DNA of 64,000 nt. Origin: Catenulispora acidiphila DSM 44928 (GTDB lineage Bacteria > Actinomycetota > Actinomycetes > Streptomycetales > Catenulisporaceae). The stretch spans positions 6,262,001 to 6,326,000 of the forward strand of contig NC_013131.1 in assembly GCF_000024025.1 (NCBI RefSeq). Reading direction: 5' to 3'. Shown here piece after piece: positions 18,796 to 27,158 of the stretch. The position numbers and the translations under genes were made by a program. Positions within the stretch are counted from its first letter, which is position 1. The number at the start of each line of letters is the position of its first letter. The notes below the pieces were generated by a model, which did not search any database, was not told the DNA's origin, and worked only from the letters and a program-made list of their open reading frames with translations.

Positions 18796-19797
18796 ATGAT
18801 CTCTGTGATGATGCGCGCCATAGTGTTGTCCGGCCCTGGGCCGGTCGAGAACCTGGAGCTCAAAGAACTTCCTCTGCCGGACCAGCGGGACGGCTGGGTC
18901 CGGATCCGCGTCGAGGCGTTCGGTCTGAACCGGTCGGAGTACCACACCCGGCTGGGCTTCGCCGAGGGCGTGGACTTCCCGCGCGTGCTCGGCATCGAGG
19001 CCGCGGGAACCGTCGACTGGGCGCCGGAGAGCAGCGGTCTGGTACCCGGGCAGAAGGTCGTCACCATGATGGGTGGCATGGGCCGGATCTACGACGGCGG
19101 CTACGCCGAGTACACCTCGGTGCCGCAGGAGCAGGTCATCCCCTTCGAGTCCGAGCTGCCGTGGGACGTCCTCGGCAGCGTGCCCGAGATGCTGCAGACC
19201 GCCTACGGCTCGCTGAGCGTCGGCCTGGATCTCCAGCCGCTGCAGACGCTGCTGATCCGGGGCGGCACCTCCTCCATCGGGATGGCCGCGGCCGCGCTGG
19301 CCAAGCAGATCGGCGCGACGGTGCTGGCCACGACGCGGCGCGCGGACCGGCTGGACACGCTGCGCGAACGCGGCGTCGACCACCCCCTGCTCGACGACGG
19401 CGACGTGGCCAAGCGCGTGCACGCGATCTTCCCCGACGGGGTGGACGCGGCGCTGGAGCTCGTCGGCACGCCGTCGCTGCCGGACACGCTGGCCGCCACG
19501 CGCGTCCACGGCACCGTGTGCATGACCGGGATGCTCTCGGACCAGTGGACCGTCGAGAACTTCTACCCGATCGGCTACATCCCCAGCGGGGTCCGGCTGA
19601 CCGGTTACGGCGGCGAGGCCTCGGACCTGCCGCGCGAGGTTCTGCAGCGCACGCTCGACGACATCGCCAGCGGAACGCTGCAATGGCCGGTGAGCCGCGT
19701 CTACGACGGCTTGGAGCAGGTACGGCAGGCCCACGCCGACATGGAGGCCAACGCCGCGGCGGGGAAGCTCGTCGTGCGGGTGCGGCCGGCGGGCTGA
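18796..19797 (+). CDS. Zinc-independent alcohol dehydrogenase / quinone oxidoreductase (MDR family)
   Basis: 333 residues of the medium-chain dehydrogenase/reductase superfamily. The N-terminal GroES-like domain begins MRAIVLSGPGPVENLELKEL and contains FGLNRSEYHTRLG; the Rossmann segment has LIRGGTSSIGMAAAALAKQ. The cysteine/histidine zinc ligands of classic ADH are missing, which fits NADPH-dependent quinone oxidoreductases. The physiological substrate is unknown. The start is uncertain between ATG 18796, 18808 and 18811. A terminator follows. Confidence 0.88.
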   Translation: MISVMMRAIVLSGPGPVENLELKELPLPDQRDGWVRIRVEAFGLNRSEYHTRLGFAEGVDFPRVLGIEAAGTVDWAPESSGLVPGQKVVTMMGGMGRIYDGGYAEYTSVPQEQVIPFESELPWDVLGSVPEMLQTAYGSLSVGLDLQPLQTLLIRGGTSSIGMAAAALAKQIGATVLATTRRADRLDTLRERGVDHPLLDDGDVAKRVHAIFPDGVDAALELVGTPSLPDTLAATRVHGTVCMTGMLSDQWTVENFYPIGYIPSGVRLTGYGGEASDLPREVLQRTLDDIASGTLQWPVSRVYDGLEQVRQAHADMEANAAAGKLVVRVRPAG

Positions 19798-19803
19798 GCG
19801 GAA

Positions 19804-19842
19804 AGAGCTGCCCAGTCGAGGGTTCTCGACCGGGGCAGCTCT
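19804..19842. terminator. Bidirectional terminator between convergent genes
   Basis: AGAGCTGCCC (19804-19813) pairs perfectly with GGGCAGCTCT (19833-19842); an inner TCGAG/CTCGA stem extends the hairpin. It sits 7 bases after the oxidoreductase stop and 26 bases beyond the end of the GH92 gene. Confidence 0.8.
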
Positions 19843-19867
19843 GCTCCGTTTCTCGTTCTCCTTCGCG

Positions 19868-22800
19868 CTACGGCGCGGTCGCGGGCGTCACCACGATCCC
19901 GTCCGGCACGTTCCCCACCTTCACCGCCGCCCCGACGGCACCGGTGGCGACGGTGACCGGCCGCACGTCGTTGGTGTTGGTGTCCACGACCCACGCCACG
20001 CTGCCGTCGGGAGTGAACCCGACCGCGTACGCGCCGGACCCTGTCGGGATGAGCGGGCCGGCCACGCCGGTCGCGGTGGCGATCGGCGTGACGCCGCCGG
20101 CGCCGGAGTCGGCCACGTACACCACCGAGCCGTCCGGGGAGACCCGGATGCCCTGCGGTCCGGCGCCGACCGGGATCGTGGCGGAGACCGCGGCGGCGCC
20201 GGTGTCGATGACCGACACGCTGTTGCCGCCGCCGTTGGTCACATAAGCCTTGGACCCGTCATGCGCGAAGGCGATGCCGAAGGGCGCCGCGCCGACGGCC
20301 ACGGTGTGCACCACTGTGCGGGAGGCGAGATCCACGACGCTGACCGTGCCGTCCCCCTGGTCCGCGACCCACAGCTGGGTCCCGGCCGGGTTGACCGCCA
20401 CGCGCTCGGCTTGGCTGCCGACCTTCACCGGCGTGCCCGCGGTCAGCGTCGCCACGTCGATCGGCTGGACGGTGCCGTCGCTGAAGTCGCTGACCCAGAC
20501 CGTCTTGCCGTCGGGGGTCGCGGCCACGTCGGCAGCGACATTGCCGACGGTCACCGTGCCGATGACGTGGTTGTCGGTGGTGTCGATGACGGTCACGTTG
20601 TTCGTGTTGTTGTTCGCCACGAACAGCCGCTTGCCGTCCGGCGTGATCGCCTCGCCGTCGGGTCCGCTGCCGACCGGGATCGGCGGTCCGGCGTTGCCGG
20701 TGCGGATGTCGACGGGAGTCAGCGTTCCGTCGCTGTAGTTGGTGACGTATGCGGTCGGGATGAACACGCCCGGCGCGGCGACGGTGGCGAGGATGTCAGT
20801 GGTCGGGATCGCCGCGCCGTTCGACGCCTTCGCCTGCACCGCGACCTGGTAGTAGCCCGAGGCCATCGCCGCGGCGGGAGCCAGGGCGACGGCGGTGGAG
20901 ACCGCACCGCCCGCCGGGATCGTGACAGTGGCCTGCGACGGCGTCGCGGTCAGTCCGGCAGGGCCTTGGGCGGTCCAGGTGACCGTCGCCGGCGTGCTGC
21001 CGAGGGTGTTGTCGACCTTGACCGCGACCTGGGTCGTCTCCCCCGGCGCGACGCGGACCTGCTGCGGAGTGACCGTCACCGCGGCGCGGGTGGAGGGCGG
21101 GAAGCTGACGGGCCCGGCCGAGAACGACGGCGGCGCGTCCTGCGGCGCCGAGCCCCACGCCTGGTTCGGCGCGGCGCCCAGCGAGTAGTCGAGGTGGTGC
21201 GGACGGCCGTCCAGCATCAGATACGCATGCTGCGACGTGCGGCCGTCCACCTTCAGCGCCTGGATGTAGGGAGCGGCGTCGCCGGCCTGCGGGGCCTTGA
21301 CGGTCACGGTGTTGGCGCCGGCGTGGATGACCTCCGAGGTGAACAGCGGCGCGCCGAGCGCGAGCATCGGCACGCCGGGGGTCTGCGGGTACAGGCCCAG
21401 CGTCGCCCAGACGTACCAGGAGCTCATCGCGCCGAGGTCGTCGTTGCCCGGCTCGCCGCCGGGGGTCGGCGCGTACAGCGTCGAGACGATCTGCCGCACG
21501 ACGCGCTGCGTCTCCCACGGCGCGCCGGCGGAGTCGTAGGCCCACGGCGTGCCTTCCGCCGGCTCGTTGCCCTGCCAGTGGTAGGGCTGGTTGGGACCGA
21601 CGTTGAGCTGGGTGAAGTAGGTGTCCAGCCGCTGGCGCACGGCGGCGTCGCCGCCCATGCCGTCGAACAGCGCGCGCAGGTTCTGCGGGACCATCCACGT
21701 GTACTGCGAGGTGTTGCCCTCCTGGAAGCCGCTCTGCCCGAAGCCGGACTGGCCGGCGGTGACCGGGTCCCCGGAGGGGAAGGCTCCGCCGGCGTCACGA
21801 GGCTGGATGTAGCCGGTGGCGGTGTTGAAGACCGAGGCCCAGTTCTGCGAGCGCTTCAGGAACACCCCGGCGTCCGCCGCGTCGCCGCCGGCCTGCGCCA
21901 GCCGGGAGATGGCGAAGTCGGCGACCGCGTACTCCTCGGTCTCCGACGCGCCGTTCGGGACCGGGCTGATCGAGTCGGAGCCGACGTTGGGCACATAGCC
22001 GTCTGCGATGTAGTCCTGGCCGTGCGGCCGCTCGACATACCAGCCCTGGCCGGGTGTGCCGGTGCCCTGCGCGCCGTGGACCATCGCGGCGACAGCCTGG
22101 TGGACGTCGAAGTCGCGGGCGCCGAAGGCGTAGAGGTCGGCGAGCATGGGATCGGCGGCGTCGCCGTTCATCACGCCGGTGTAGCCGTTCACCGACGGCC
22201 ACTTGGGCAGCCAGCCGCCCTGGTCGGCGTCGGCGAGCAGGGAGCGGGCCATATCCGAGCCGCGCTGCGGGTCCAGCATCGCGATCAGCTGCGTCTCGGA
22301 GCGGTAGACGTCCCAGCCGGAGAAGTCCGAGTACTGATGGTGGTCGCGGGCGGCGGTATGGGTCTTGCCGTCGAAGCCGGGGTAGGAGCCGTCGGCGTCG
22401 TCGATCACGTTCGGGTCCAGCTGCGTGTGGTAGAGCGCGGTGTAGAAGCTGGCCTGCTCGGCGGCGGTGCCGCCGGATATCTCGATCTTGCGGAGCTGCT
22501 GGTTCCAGGCGTTGTGCGCCGCCCGCGCCACATCGCTCACGCTCCACGAGGTGGCCTCGGCCGCGAGGTTGCGGCGCGCGCCGGCCGCCGAGGTGTAGGA
22601 GATGCCGACCTGCATGCGCACTGTCGAGGCGTGGCGGGTGTCGAAGGTGAGGGTGCCGCCGGTCCCGCCAGCCCACGACGCCGAGGAGGTGAAGGGTCGG
22701 TCGAACCGCGCGGCGAAGTACACGGTGTAGGAGTTCGGCTGCCCGCAGAAGTGTCCGCTGGCGACCGATCCGGATATCTCCCGGTCGCCGCTGACCGCGA

Positions 22801-23437
22801 ACGTCGCCGCCGAGCTACCGGCCGCCGACCCGGCGGACTTCACCAGCACATGTGCCTGATCGGTGGCGGGAAAGGAGAACTCTGCCAGCCCGGTGCGCGT
22901 GGTGGCGCTCAGCCGCACACCCACCGCGCTAGGGGTTCCGGGAGCGAGCGTCACGGAGTACGCCCCGGGAGTCGCCGACTCAGAGGCATGGCTGAAGGGC
23001 TGCTGCGCGGAGGCGGGGTCAGCCGGGACGGCGCCGGAAAGCGGCAGCACCGGGAAGTCGCCGGCGATGGCACATCCGGGACCGGACACATGCGTAAGGC
23101 TCAGCCCGGTGATAGAGCTGTCGGCATAGTTGTAACCGCCACCCGGCGGCCGCGACGAGGTGTCCGGACTCCACTGCACCATGCCGAACGGCACGACAGC
23201 GCCGGGGAACGTGTCGACCTGGCCGACGACGTCCCCGCCGCTCCCCGTCCCGATCAGGGGATTGACCAGCGCCGCCGGATCGGTCACCGGACCCGCCGCG
23301 GCAGCCGTGGCCGAGTCCTGCGGAAGGAACGCCATCGCCAGCGCGGCGACGCTCAACGCGGCGCCGACCGTACGGCTGCGTCCGCGGCTGCGTCTATAGG
23401 TACGTCTCTGGGTACGAAGTTTCCCGAAGCCGCGCAT
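19868..23437 (-). CDS. Secreted GH92 alpha-mannosidase with NEW3 domain and C-terminal YVTN beta-propeller
   Basis: 1189 residues. A basic N-terminus and hydrophobic segment (VAALAMAFLPQDSATAAAA) form a signal peptide. Residues about 47-760 are a GH92 catalytic module, a calcium-dependent exo-alpha-mannosidase: NPLIGTGSGGDVVGQVDTFPG, GLSLTHVSGPGC, FSGWDVYRSETQL and GNDDLGAMSSWYVWATLGLYP are family landmarks. A NEW3-type immunoglobulin-like domain follows (about 789-885, VTVTPQQVRVAPGETTQ). The last 300 residues are about seven YVTN propeller blades (AYVTNYSDGTLTPVD, LFVANNNTNNVTVID, AYVTNGGGNSVSVID). The enzyme should trim mannosides outside the cell; the propeller is an unusual fusion, likely for binding. 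Confidence 0.92.
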   Translation of the reverse strand: MRGFGKLRTQRRTYRRSRGRSRTVGAALSVAALAMAFLPQDSATAAAAGPVTDPAALVNPLIGTGSGGDVVGQVDTFPGAVVPFGMVQWSPDTSSRPPGGGYNYADSSITGLSLTHVSGPGCAIAGDFPVLPLSGAVPADPASAQQPFSHASESATPGAYSVTLAPGTPSAVGVRLSATTRTGLAEFSFPATDQAHVLVKSAGSAAGSSAATFAVSGDREISGSVASGHFCGQPNSYTVYFAARFDRPFTSSASWAGGTGGTLTFDTRHASTVRMQVGISYTSAAGARRNLAAEATSWSVSDVARAAHNAWNQQLRKIEISGGTAAEQASFYTALYHTQLDPNVIDDADGSYPGFDGKTHTAARDHHQYSDFSGWDVYRSETQLIAMLDPQRGSDMARSLLADADQGGWLPKWPSVNGYTGVMNGDAADPMLADLYAFGARDFDVHQAVAAMVHGAQGTGTPGQGWYVERPHGQDYIADGYVPNVGSDSISPVPNGASETEEYAVADFAISRLAQAGGDAADAGVFLKRSQNWASVFNTATGYIQPRDAGGAFPSGDPVTAGQSGFGQSGFQEGNTSQYTWMVPQNLRALFDGMGGDAAVRQRLDTYFTQLNVGPNQPYHWQGNEPAEGTPWAYDSAGAPWETQRVVRQIVSTLYAPTPGGEPGNDDLGAMSSWYVWATLGLYPQTPGVPMLALGAPLFTSEVIHAGANTVTVKAPQAGDAAPYIQALKVDGRTSQHAYLMLDGRPHHLDYSLGAAPNQAWGSAPQDAPPSFSAGPVSFPPSTRAAVTVTPQQVRVAPGETTQVAVKVDNTLGSTPATVTWTAQGPAGLTATPSQATVTIPAGGAVSTAVALAPAAAMASGYYQVAVQAKASNGAAIPTTDILATVAAPGVFIPTAYVTNYSDGTLTPVDIRTGNAGPPIPVGSGPDGEAITPDGKRLFVANNNTNNVTVIDTTDNHVIGTVTVGNVAADVAATPDGKTVWVSDFSDGTVQPIDVATLTAGTPVKVGSQAERVAVNPAGTQLWVADQGDGTVSVVDLASRTVVHTVAVGAAPFGIAFAHDGSKAYVTNGGGNSVSVIDTGAAAVSATIPVGAGPQGIRVSPDGSVVYVADSGAGGVTPIATATGVAGPLIPTGSGAYAVGFTPDGSVAWVVDTNTNDVRPVTVATGAVGAAVKVGNVPDGIVVTPATAP

Positions 23438-23579
23438 GCGTCTCCCTTGTCCTGTCAGCCTTCGACGTCTTTGTCAGGCGACAGGCTGGCCGAGGAGTCT
23501 GGGGGCGTCAAGGAGGAGACGGTCCGGAACTGCTACGGTCCCCGATAGCACCACTCGCTCCGAAGGACCTGGTAACACC

Positions 23580-24548
23580 ATGACGAATCTCGGCTCCGAC
23601 GTCCACGAGATCGACACGCTCATGTCCGGGCACACCGGCATCACCGCCGGCTACGCCATCCTCGGCGAGCACCCGGCGCTGATCGAGACCGGGACGGCGA
23701 AGTCGGCGCCGGTGGTGCGCGACGCGCTGGCGGCGCTGGGGGTCGGGCCGGAGGATCTGCGGACCATCGTGGTCACGCACATCCACCTGGACCACGCCGG
23801 CGGCGTCGGGGACCTGGCGGCGATGTTCCCGAACGCGGAGATCGTGGTGCACGCCTCGGGGGCGCGGCACCTGGTGGATCCCACGCGGCTGATGTCCAGT
23901 GCGCGGCGGGTGTTCGGCTCGCTGATGGACGACGTGTTCGGGCCGCTGCTGCCCACCGAGGCGCGGCGGGTGCGCGCGGTGGAGGACGTCGGCTCCATCG
24001 ACCTCGGCGGCGGCCGGCGGCTGGAGACGCACCACACCCCCGGGCACGCGCGCCACCACGTCGGCCTGATCGACAACGTCACCGGCGACCTGTACGTCGG
24101 CGACGCCGCCGGCCTGTACATCCCCTCCGACGACCCCGACCAGCCCGGCGACGTCCGCCCCGGCACCCCGCCGCCGGACTTCGACCTGCCGCTGGCGCTG
24201 AACTCGCTGGAGAAGTTCCGCACGCTGCGCCCGACCCGGCTGCTGTTCAGCCACTACGGTCCGGTCCGCGACGTCACCGACACCTTGGCGCGCGCCGAGG
24301 AGGAGGTACGGCTGTGGGTGGAGCTGGTGCGCGACGCGCGGACCAGCCGCCTGGACCTGGACCACGCGATCGAGATGGTGCGGGAGAAGACCGCGGCGCG
24401 GTATCCGGTGGAGACCGCGAATGAGGAGACGCAGACGAAGTTCGAGGAGCTGTCGTCGTTCGCGTCGAACATCGTCGGGATCAACATGTATCTGAACAAG
24501 GCGGACGGGTGGGAGCACCCGATGGCCGATGCTGCGAGCGCGGGCTGA
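23580..24548 (+). CDS. MBL-fold metallo-hydrolase
   Basis: 322 residues from ATG 23580, preceded by GAAGGACC; the open frame extends upstream but without a ribosome binding site. The dinuclear metal motif is VVTHIHLDHAGG, later metal ligands are in HHTPGHARHHVGL, VGDAAGL and FSHYGPV. This set fits glyoxalase-II/lactonase-like hydrolases of the metallo-beta-lactamase fold. The substrate is unknown. The C-terminal helical extension (residues about 240-320) is longer than in minimal MBL enzymes. Convergent with a HAD gene. Confidence 0.88.
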   Translation: MTNLGSDVHEIDTLMSGHTGITAGYAILGEHPALIETGTAKSAPVVRDALAALGVGPEDLRTIVVTHIHLDHAGGVGDLAAMFPNAEIVVHASGARHLVDPTRLMSSARRVFGSLMDDVFGPLLPTEARRVRAVEDVGSIDLGGGRRLETHHTPGHARHHVGLIDNVTGDLYVGDAAGLYIPSDDPDQPGDVRPGTPPPDFDLPLALNSLEKFRTLRPTRLLFSHYGPVRDVTDTLARAEEEVRLWVELVRDARTSRLDLDHAIEMVREKTAARYPVETANEETQTKFEELSSFASNIVGINMYLNKADGWEHPMADAASAG

Positions 24549-24607
24549 GCTGAGCTGACTGTCGTCAGATCCACCAATCGGTTTATCGATAAGTCAGCAG
24601 GATCGAG

Positions 24608-25261
24608 TCAGCACGGTCGGGTCAGCAGGATCGGGAACGCCTCCACGACATCCTTGACCACGACGGTCGCCGCCGGGGCGACGTCCCACCTGCCTTCGAT
24701 GCCGTCGACCCAGACGGTCCGCAGCCCGACCGCCGCGCCGCCTTCGATGTCAGCGTGCGCATTGTCGCCGACCATCCAGCCTCCGTCGGCCAACGCGCAC
24801 CCCGCACCCTCAGCCGCGATCCGGAAGATCTCCGCATCGGGCTTGCGAATCCCCAGCGCACCGGACACCGCCACCGAGTCCACGAGCCGGTCCAGCCCGG
24901 TGCGCTCGACCTTGCCCAGTTGGTTGTCCGCTTCGCCGTTGGTCACGATCCCCAGCCGCCATCCGGCGCGCCGCATCGCCACCAGGCCGTCGCGCACTTC
25001 GTCGCGCAGCTCCACGAACTCCGGCATGCGCGTGCGGTAGAGCCGCCACAAGTCCTCCACAGACTCGGCGAGCCCATAGCGTTCCCGCACTCGGGCGAAA
25101 AACTCGTCACGCCGCTGGTAGGGATCCCATGCCCTGAACAGCCAATCCTCGGCTTCCGCCGGCAGCGCGTATTGCCGCGCGAAGTCGCGGGCGAAGCGCC
25201 GGAAGGCCGGAGACAGGGCGATGAGGGTGTCGTCCAGGTCGAATAGCGCCAGTGAGCCCAT
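24608..25261 (-). CDS. HAD family hydrolase
   Basis: 217 residues with all four haloacid dehalogenase motifs: ALFDLDDTLIAL, IVTNGEADNQ, the Lys in GIRKPDAEIF, and MVGDNAHADIEGG. The helical cap of about 90 residues after motif I is of the C1 type, as in phosphoglycolate phosphatase or nucleotidases. Substrate not predictable. The gene is divergent from the PPOX flavoprotein gene, with 80 bases between. Confidence 0.87.
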   Translation of the reverse strand: MGSLALFDLDDTLIALSPAFRRFARDFARQYALPAEAEDWLFRAWDPYQRRDEFFARVRERYGLAESVEDLWRLYRTRMPEFVELRDEVRDGLVAMRRAGWRLGIVTNGEADNQLGKVERTGLDRLVDSVAVSGALGIRKPDAEIFRIAAEGAGCALADGGWMVGDNAHADIEGGAAVGLRTVWVDGIEGRWDVAPAATVVVKDVVEAFPILLTRPC

Positions 25262-25341
25262 GGTGATGATCGTAACGACCGCTACTCTGGTAGTGGGCCG
25301 CAGAGCCGGCGGCTCGTTACCACTCCGGAAGGGCCGCCGCA

Positions 25342-26049
25342 GTGACCGAAGCAGTCGTCGAGAACACCGCGCCCGATGCCGTCGCAGAGCCCGTCAGCGA
25401 ACCCGTGATCGACCCCGCTCCGGCCGAGGCCGCCATCACCACCGAAGCCGAACTACGCGCCCTGCTCGGCGAGCCGATGGAGCGCGCCATCAACAAGGAG
25501 CGGGTGCGGCTCCTGCCGATCGACCGGCGCTGGCTCGCCGCCTCGCCGCTGTGCTTCCTGTCCACTTGCGACGACCAGGGCAATTGCGACGTCTCCCCCA
25601 AGGGCGACCCGCCCGGGTTCGTGAAGGTGCTCGACGACACCCGGCTGGCCATCCCGGAGCGGCCCGGCAACCGGCGTGCCGACGGCTATCTCAACATCCT
25701 GCGCAATCCGCACGTCGGACTGATCTTCGTCGTGCCGGGGCGCAACGAGACGCTGCGGATCAACGGCCGGGCAAGGCTGGTGCGCGAGGCCGCGTACTTC
25801 GACGACATGGTGGTCAAGAACCACCGGCCGATCATGGCGATCGAGGTGGACATCGAGCAGATCTTCTTCCACTGCCCGAAGGCCTTCCTGCGCTCCTCGC
25901 TCTGGAAGCCGCCGACGTGGGACCCGGACCAGTTGCCGCCGCACGCCAGCATCGTGAAGTCGGTGCAGTGGACGCGGGAGTCGCTGGAGGAGCTGACCGA
26001 GTACTACGGCGCCAGCTACGAGAAGAGCATCTACGTCACCAAGAAGTAG
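25342..26049 (+). CDS. FMN-dependent PPOX-type flavoprotein (MSMEG_1061-like)
   Basis: 235 residues, GTG start. After a variable acidic/Ala/Pro-rich N-terminus (about 30 residues) comes a pyridoxamine-phosphate-oxidase-like split barrel: FLSTCDDQGNCDVSPKGDPPGF, LAIPERPGNRR, GLIFVVPGRNETLRINGRARL. The segment FHCPKAFLRSSLW is characteristic of the MSMEG_1061 subgroup, which binds FMN or F420-like cofactors; its substrate is unknown. First of three closely spaced genes on the plus strand. Confidence 0.85.
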   Translation: MTEAVVENTAPDAVAEPVSEPVIDPAPAEAAITTEAELRALLGEPMERAINKERVRLLPIDRRWLAASPLCFLSTCDDQGNCDVSPKGDPPGFVKVLDDTRLAIPERPGNRRADGYLNILRNPHVGLIFVVPGRNETLRINGRARLVREAAYFDDMVVKNHRPIMAIEVDIEQIFFHCPKAFLRSSLWKPPTWDPDQLPPHASIVKSVQWTRESLEELTEYYGASYEKSIYVTKK

Positions 26050-26153
26050 CAGCGGCGAGGTGGCAGCCGCGGCTTCTGGCGGCTTCTGTGGCCTCTGGCT
26101 GCTCCCGGCTGCTCCCGGCGGCGCTTGTCGGAGCCGCCGGGTACCGTCGGATC

Positions 26154-26594
26154 ATGGCCTTCAGCTACCAAGTCGTCGTCGACTCCGCCGACCCGCACGC
26201 CCTGGCCGACTGGTGGGCCGAGGCGATCGGCTGGGATCTGGAGCCCTCGAACGAGGAGTTCATCCGCGGCATGGTCGCCGCGGGCCACGCGACCGAGGCC
26301 GACACCAAGACACACAACGGCGTGCTGGTCTGGGCCCTCGGGCAGGCGATCGTGCATCCCGACGGCAAGGACGCCGGTCCCGGCTCGCGCATCCTGTTCC
26401 AGGTCGTGCCGGAGCCCAAGACCGTGAAGAACCGGCTCCACCTGGACGTCAAGGTCGGCGAGGGGAACCTGGAGGGCGAGCTGGCGCGGCTGACCTCCCG
26501 GGGCGCCACGGAGCTGTACCGGGGGCAGCAGGGCCCGTCGCACTGGATCACCATCGCCGACCCGGAGGGCAACGAATTGTGTCTGCACTCCTGA
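26154..26594 (+). CDS. VOC family protein (glyoxalase-like domain)
   Basis: 146 residues from ATG 26154; the frame is open far upstream but overlaps the previous gene and is not coding there. The start FSYQVVVDSADPHALADWWAEAIGW and the end HWITIADPEGNELCL are typical of actinobacterial glyoxalase-like proteins of the VOC fold. Segment KNRLHLDVKV supplies a likely metal or ligand-binding His. Function unknown. It precedes an S4-domain gene by 24 bases. Confidence 0.82.
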   Translation: MAFSYQVVVDSADPHALADWWAEAIGWDLEPSNEEFIRGMVAAGHATEADTKTHNGVLVWALGQAIVHPDGKDAGPGSRILFQVVPEPKTVKNRLHLDVKVGEGNLEGELARLTSRGATELYRGQQGPSHWITIADPEGNELCLHS

Positions 26595-26618
26595 GCACCG
26601 CCGGTTAAAGTCACGGTC

Positions 26619-27002
26619 ATGACGTCCGAGACCGCCGCCACCGTCCGGGTGGACAGCTGGATCTGGTCGGTGCGGCTGACCAAGTCCCGCTCGATGGCCG
26701 CCGACGCCTGCCGCGGCGGGCACGTGAAGGTCAACAACGAGAGCGTGAAGCCCTCGCACCTGCTGCGCGTCGGCGACGAGGTGCGGGTCCGGCAGGACCA
26801 GCGCGAGCGGATCGTGGTCGTGAGCAAGCTGATCGCCAAGCGGGTCAGCGCCCCGGCCGCCGCCGAGTGCTACGTCGACAACAGCCCGCCGCCTCCGCCG
26901 CGCGAGCTGTTCGTGCCGGTCGCCATCCGCGACCGGGGCGCCGGGCGGCCGACCAAGCGCGAGCGGCGGGACATGGACCGGCTGCGCGGAAGGCCGTTCT
27001 GA
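26619..27002 (+). CDS. S4-domain RNA-binding protein (Hsp15-like)
   Basis: 127 residues. The S4 fold covers residues 8-70: RVDSWIWSVRLTKSRSMA, then CRGGHVKVNNESVKPSHLLRVGDEV. The C-terminal region is basic and ends with GRPTKRERRDMDRLRGRPF, as in ribosome-associated heat-shock protein Hsp15, which binds stalled 50S subunits. Role here is inferred from family. Last gene before a strong terminator. Confidence 0.88.
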   Translation: MTSETAATVRVDSWIWSVRLTKSRSMAADACRGGHVKVNNESVKPSHLLRVGDEVRVRQDQRERIVVVSKLIAKRVSAPAAAECYVDNSPPPPPRELFVPVAIRDRGAGRPTKRERRDMDRLRGRPF

Positions 27003-27065
27003 GGGGCTCTCAGCAGCTCTCAATTGTTCTTAACGGCTGTCAGCAGCTCTCAACGGGAACAGAAA

Positions 27066-27104
27066 CGCCGCGGCGCCGGACTCAGGGTCTCCGGCGCCGC
27101 GGCG
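27066..27104. terminator. Strong terminator between convergent genes
   Basis: Perfect 15-bp inverted repeat: CGCCGCGGCGCCGGA (27066-27080) and TCCGGCGCCGCGGCG (27090-27104), 9-base loop, followed on the plus strand by TCGTTTGC. It sits between the S4 gene (plus) and the aldehyde dehydrogenase gene (minus). Confidence 0.85.
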
Positions 27105-27158
27105 TCGTTTGCTCGTCTGCTCTTTTCGCTCGTTCGCTCCGTTGCCTGCCTGCCAGCG

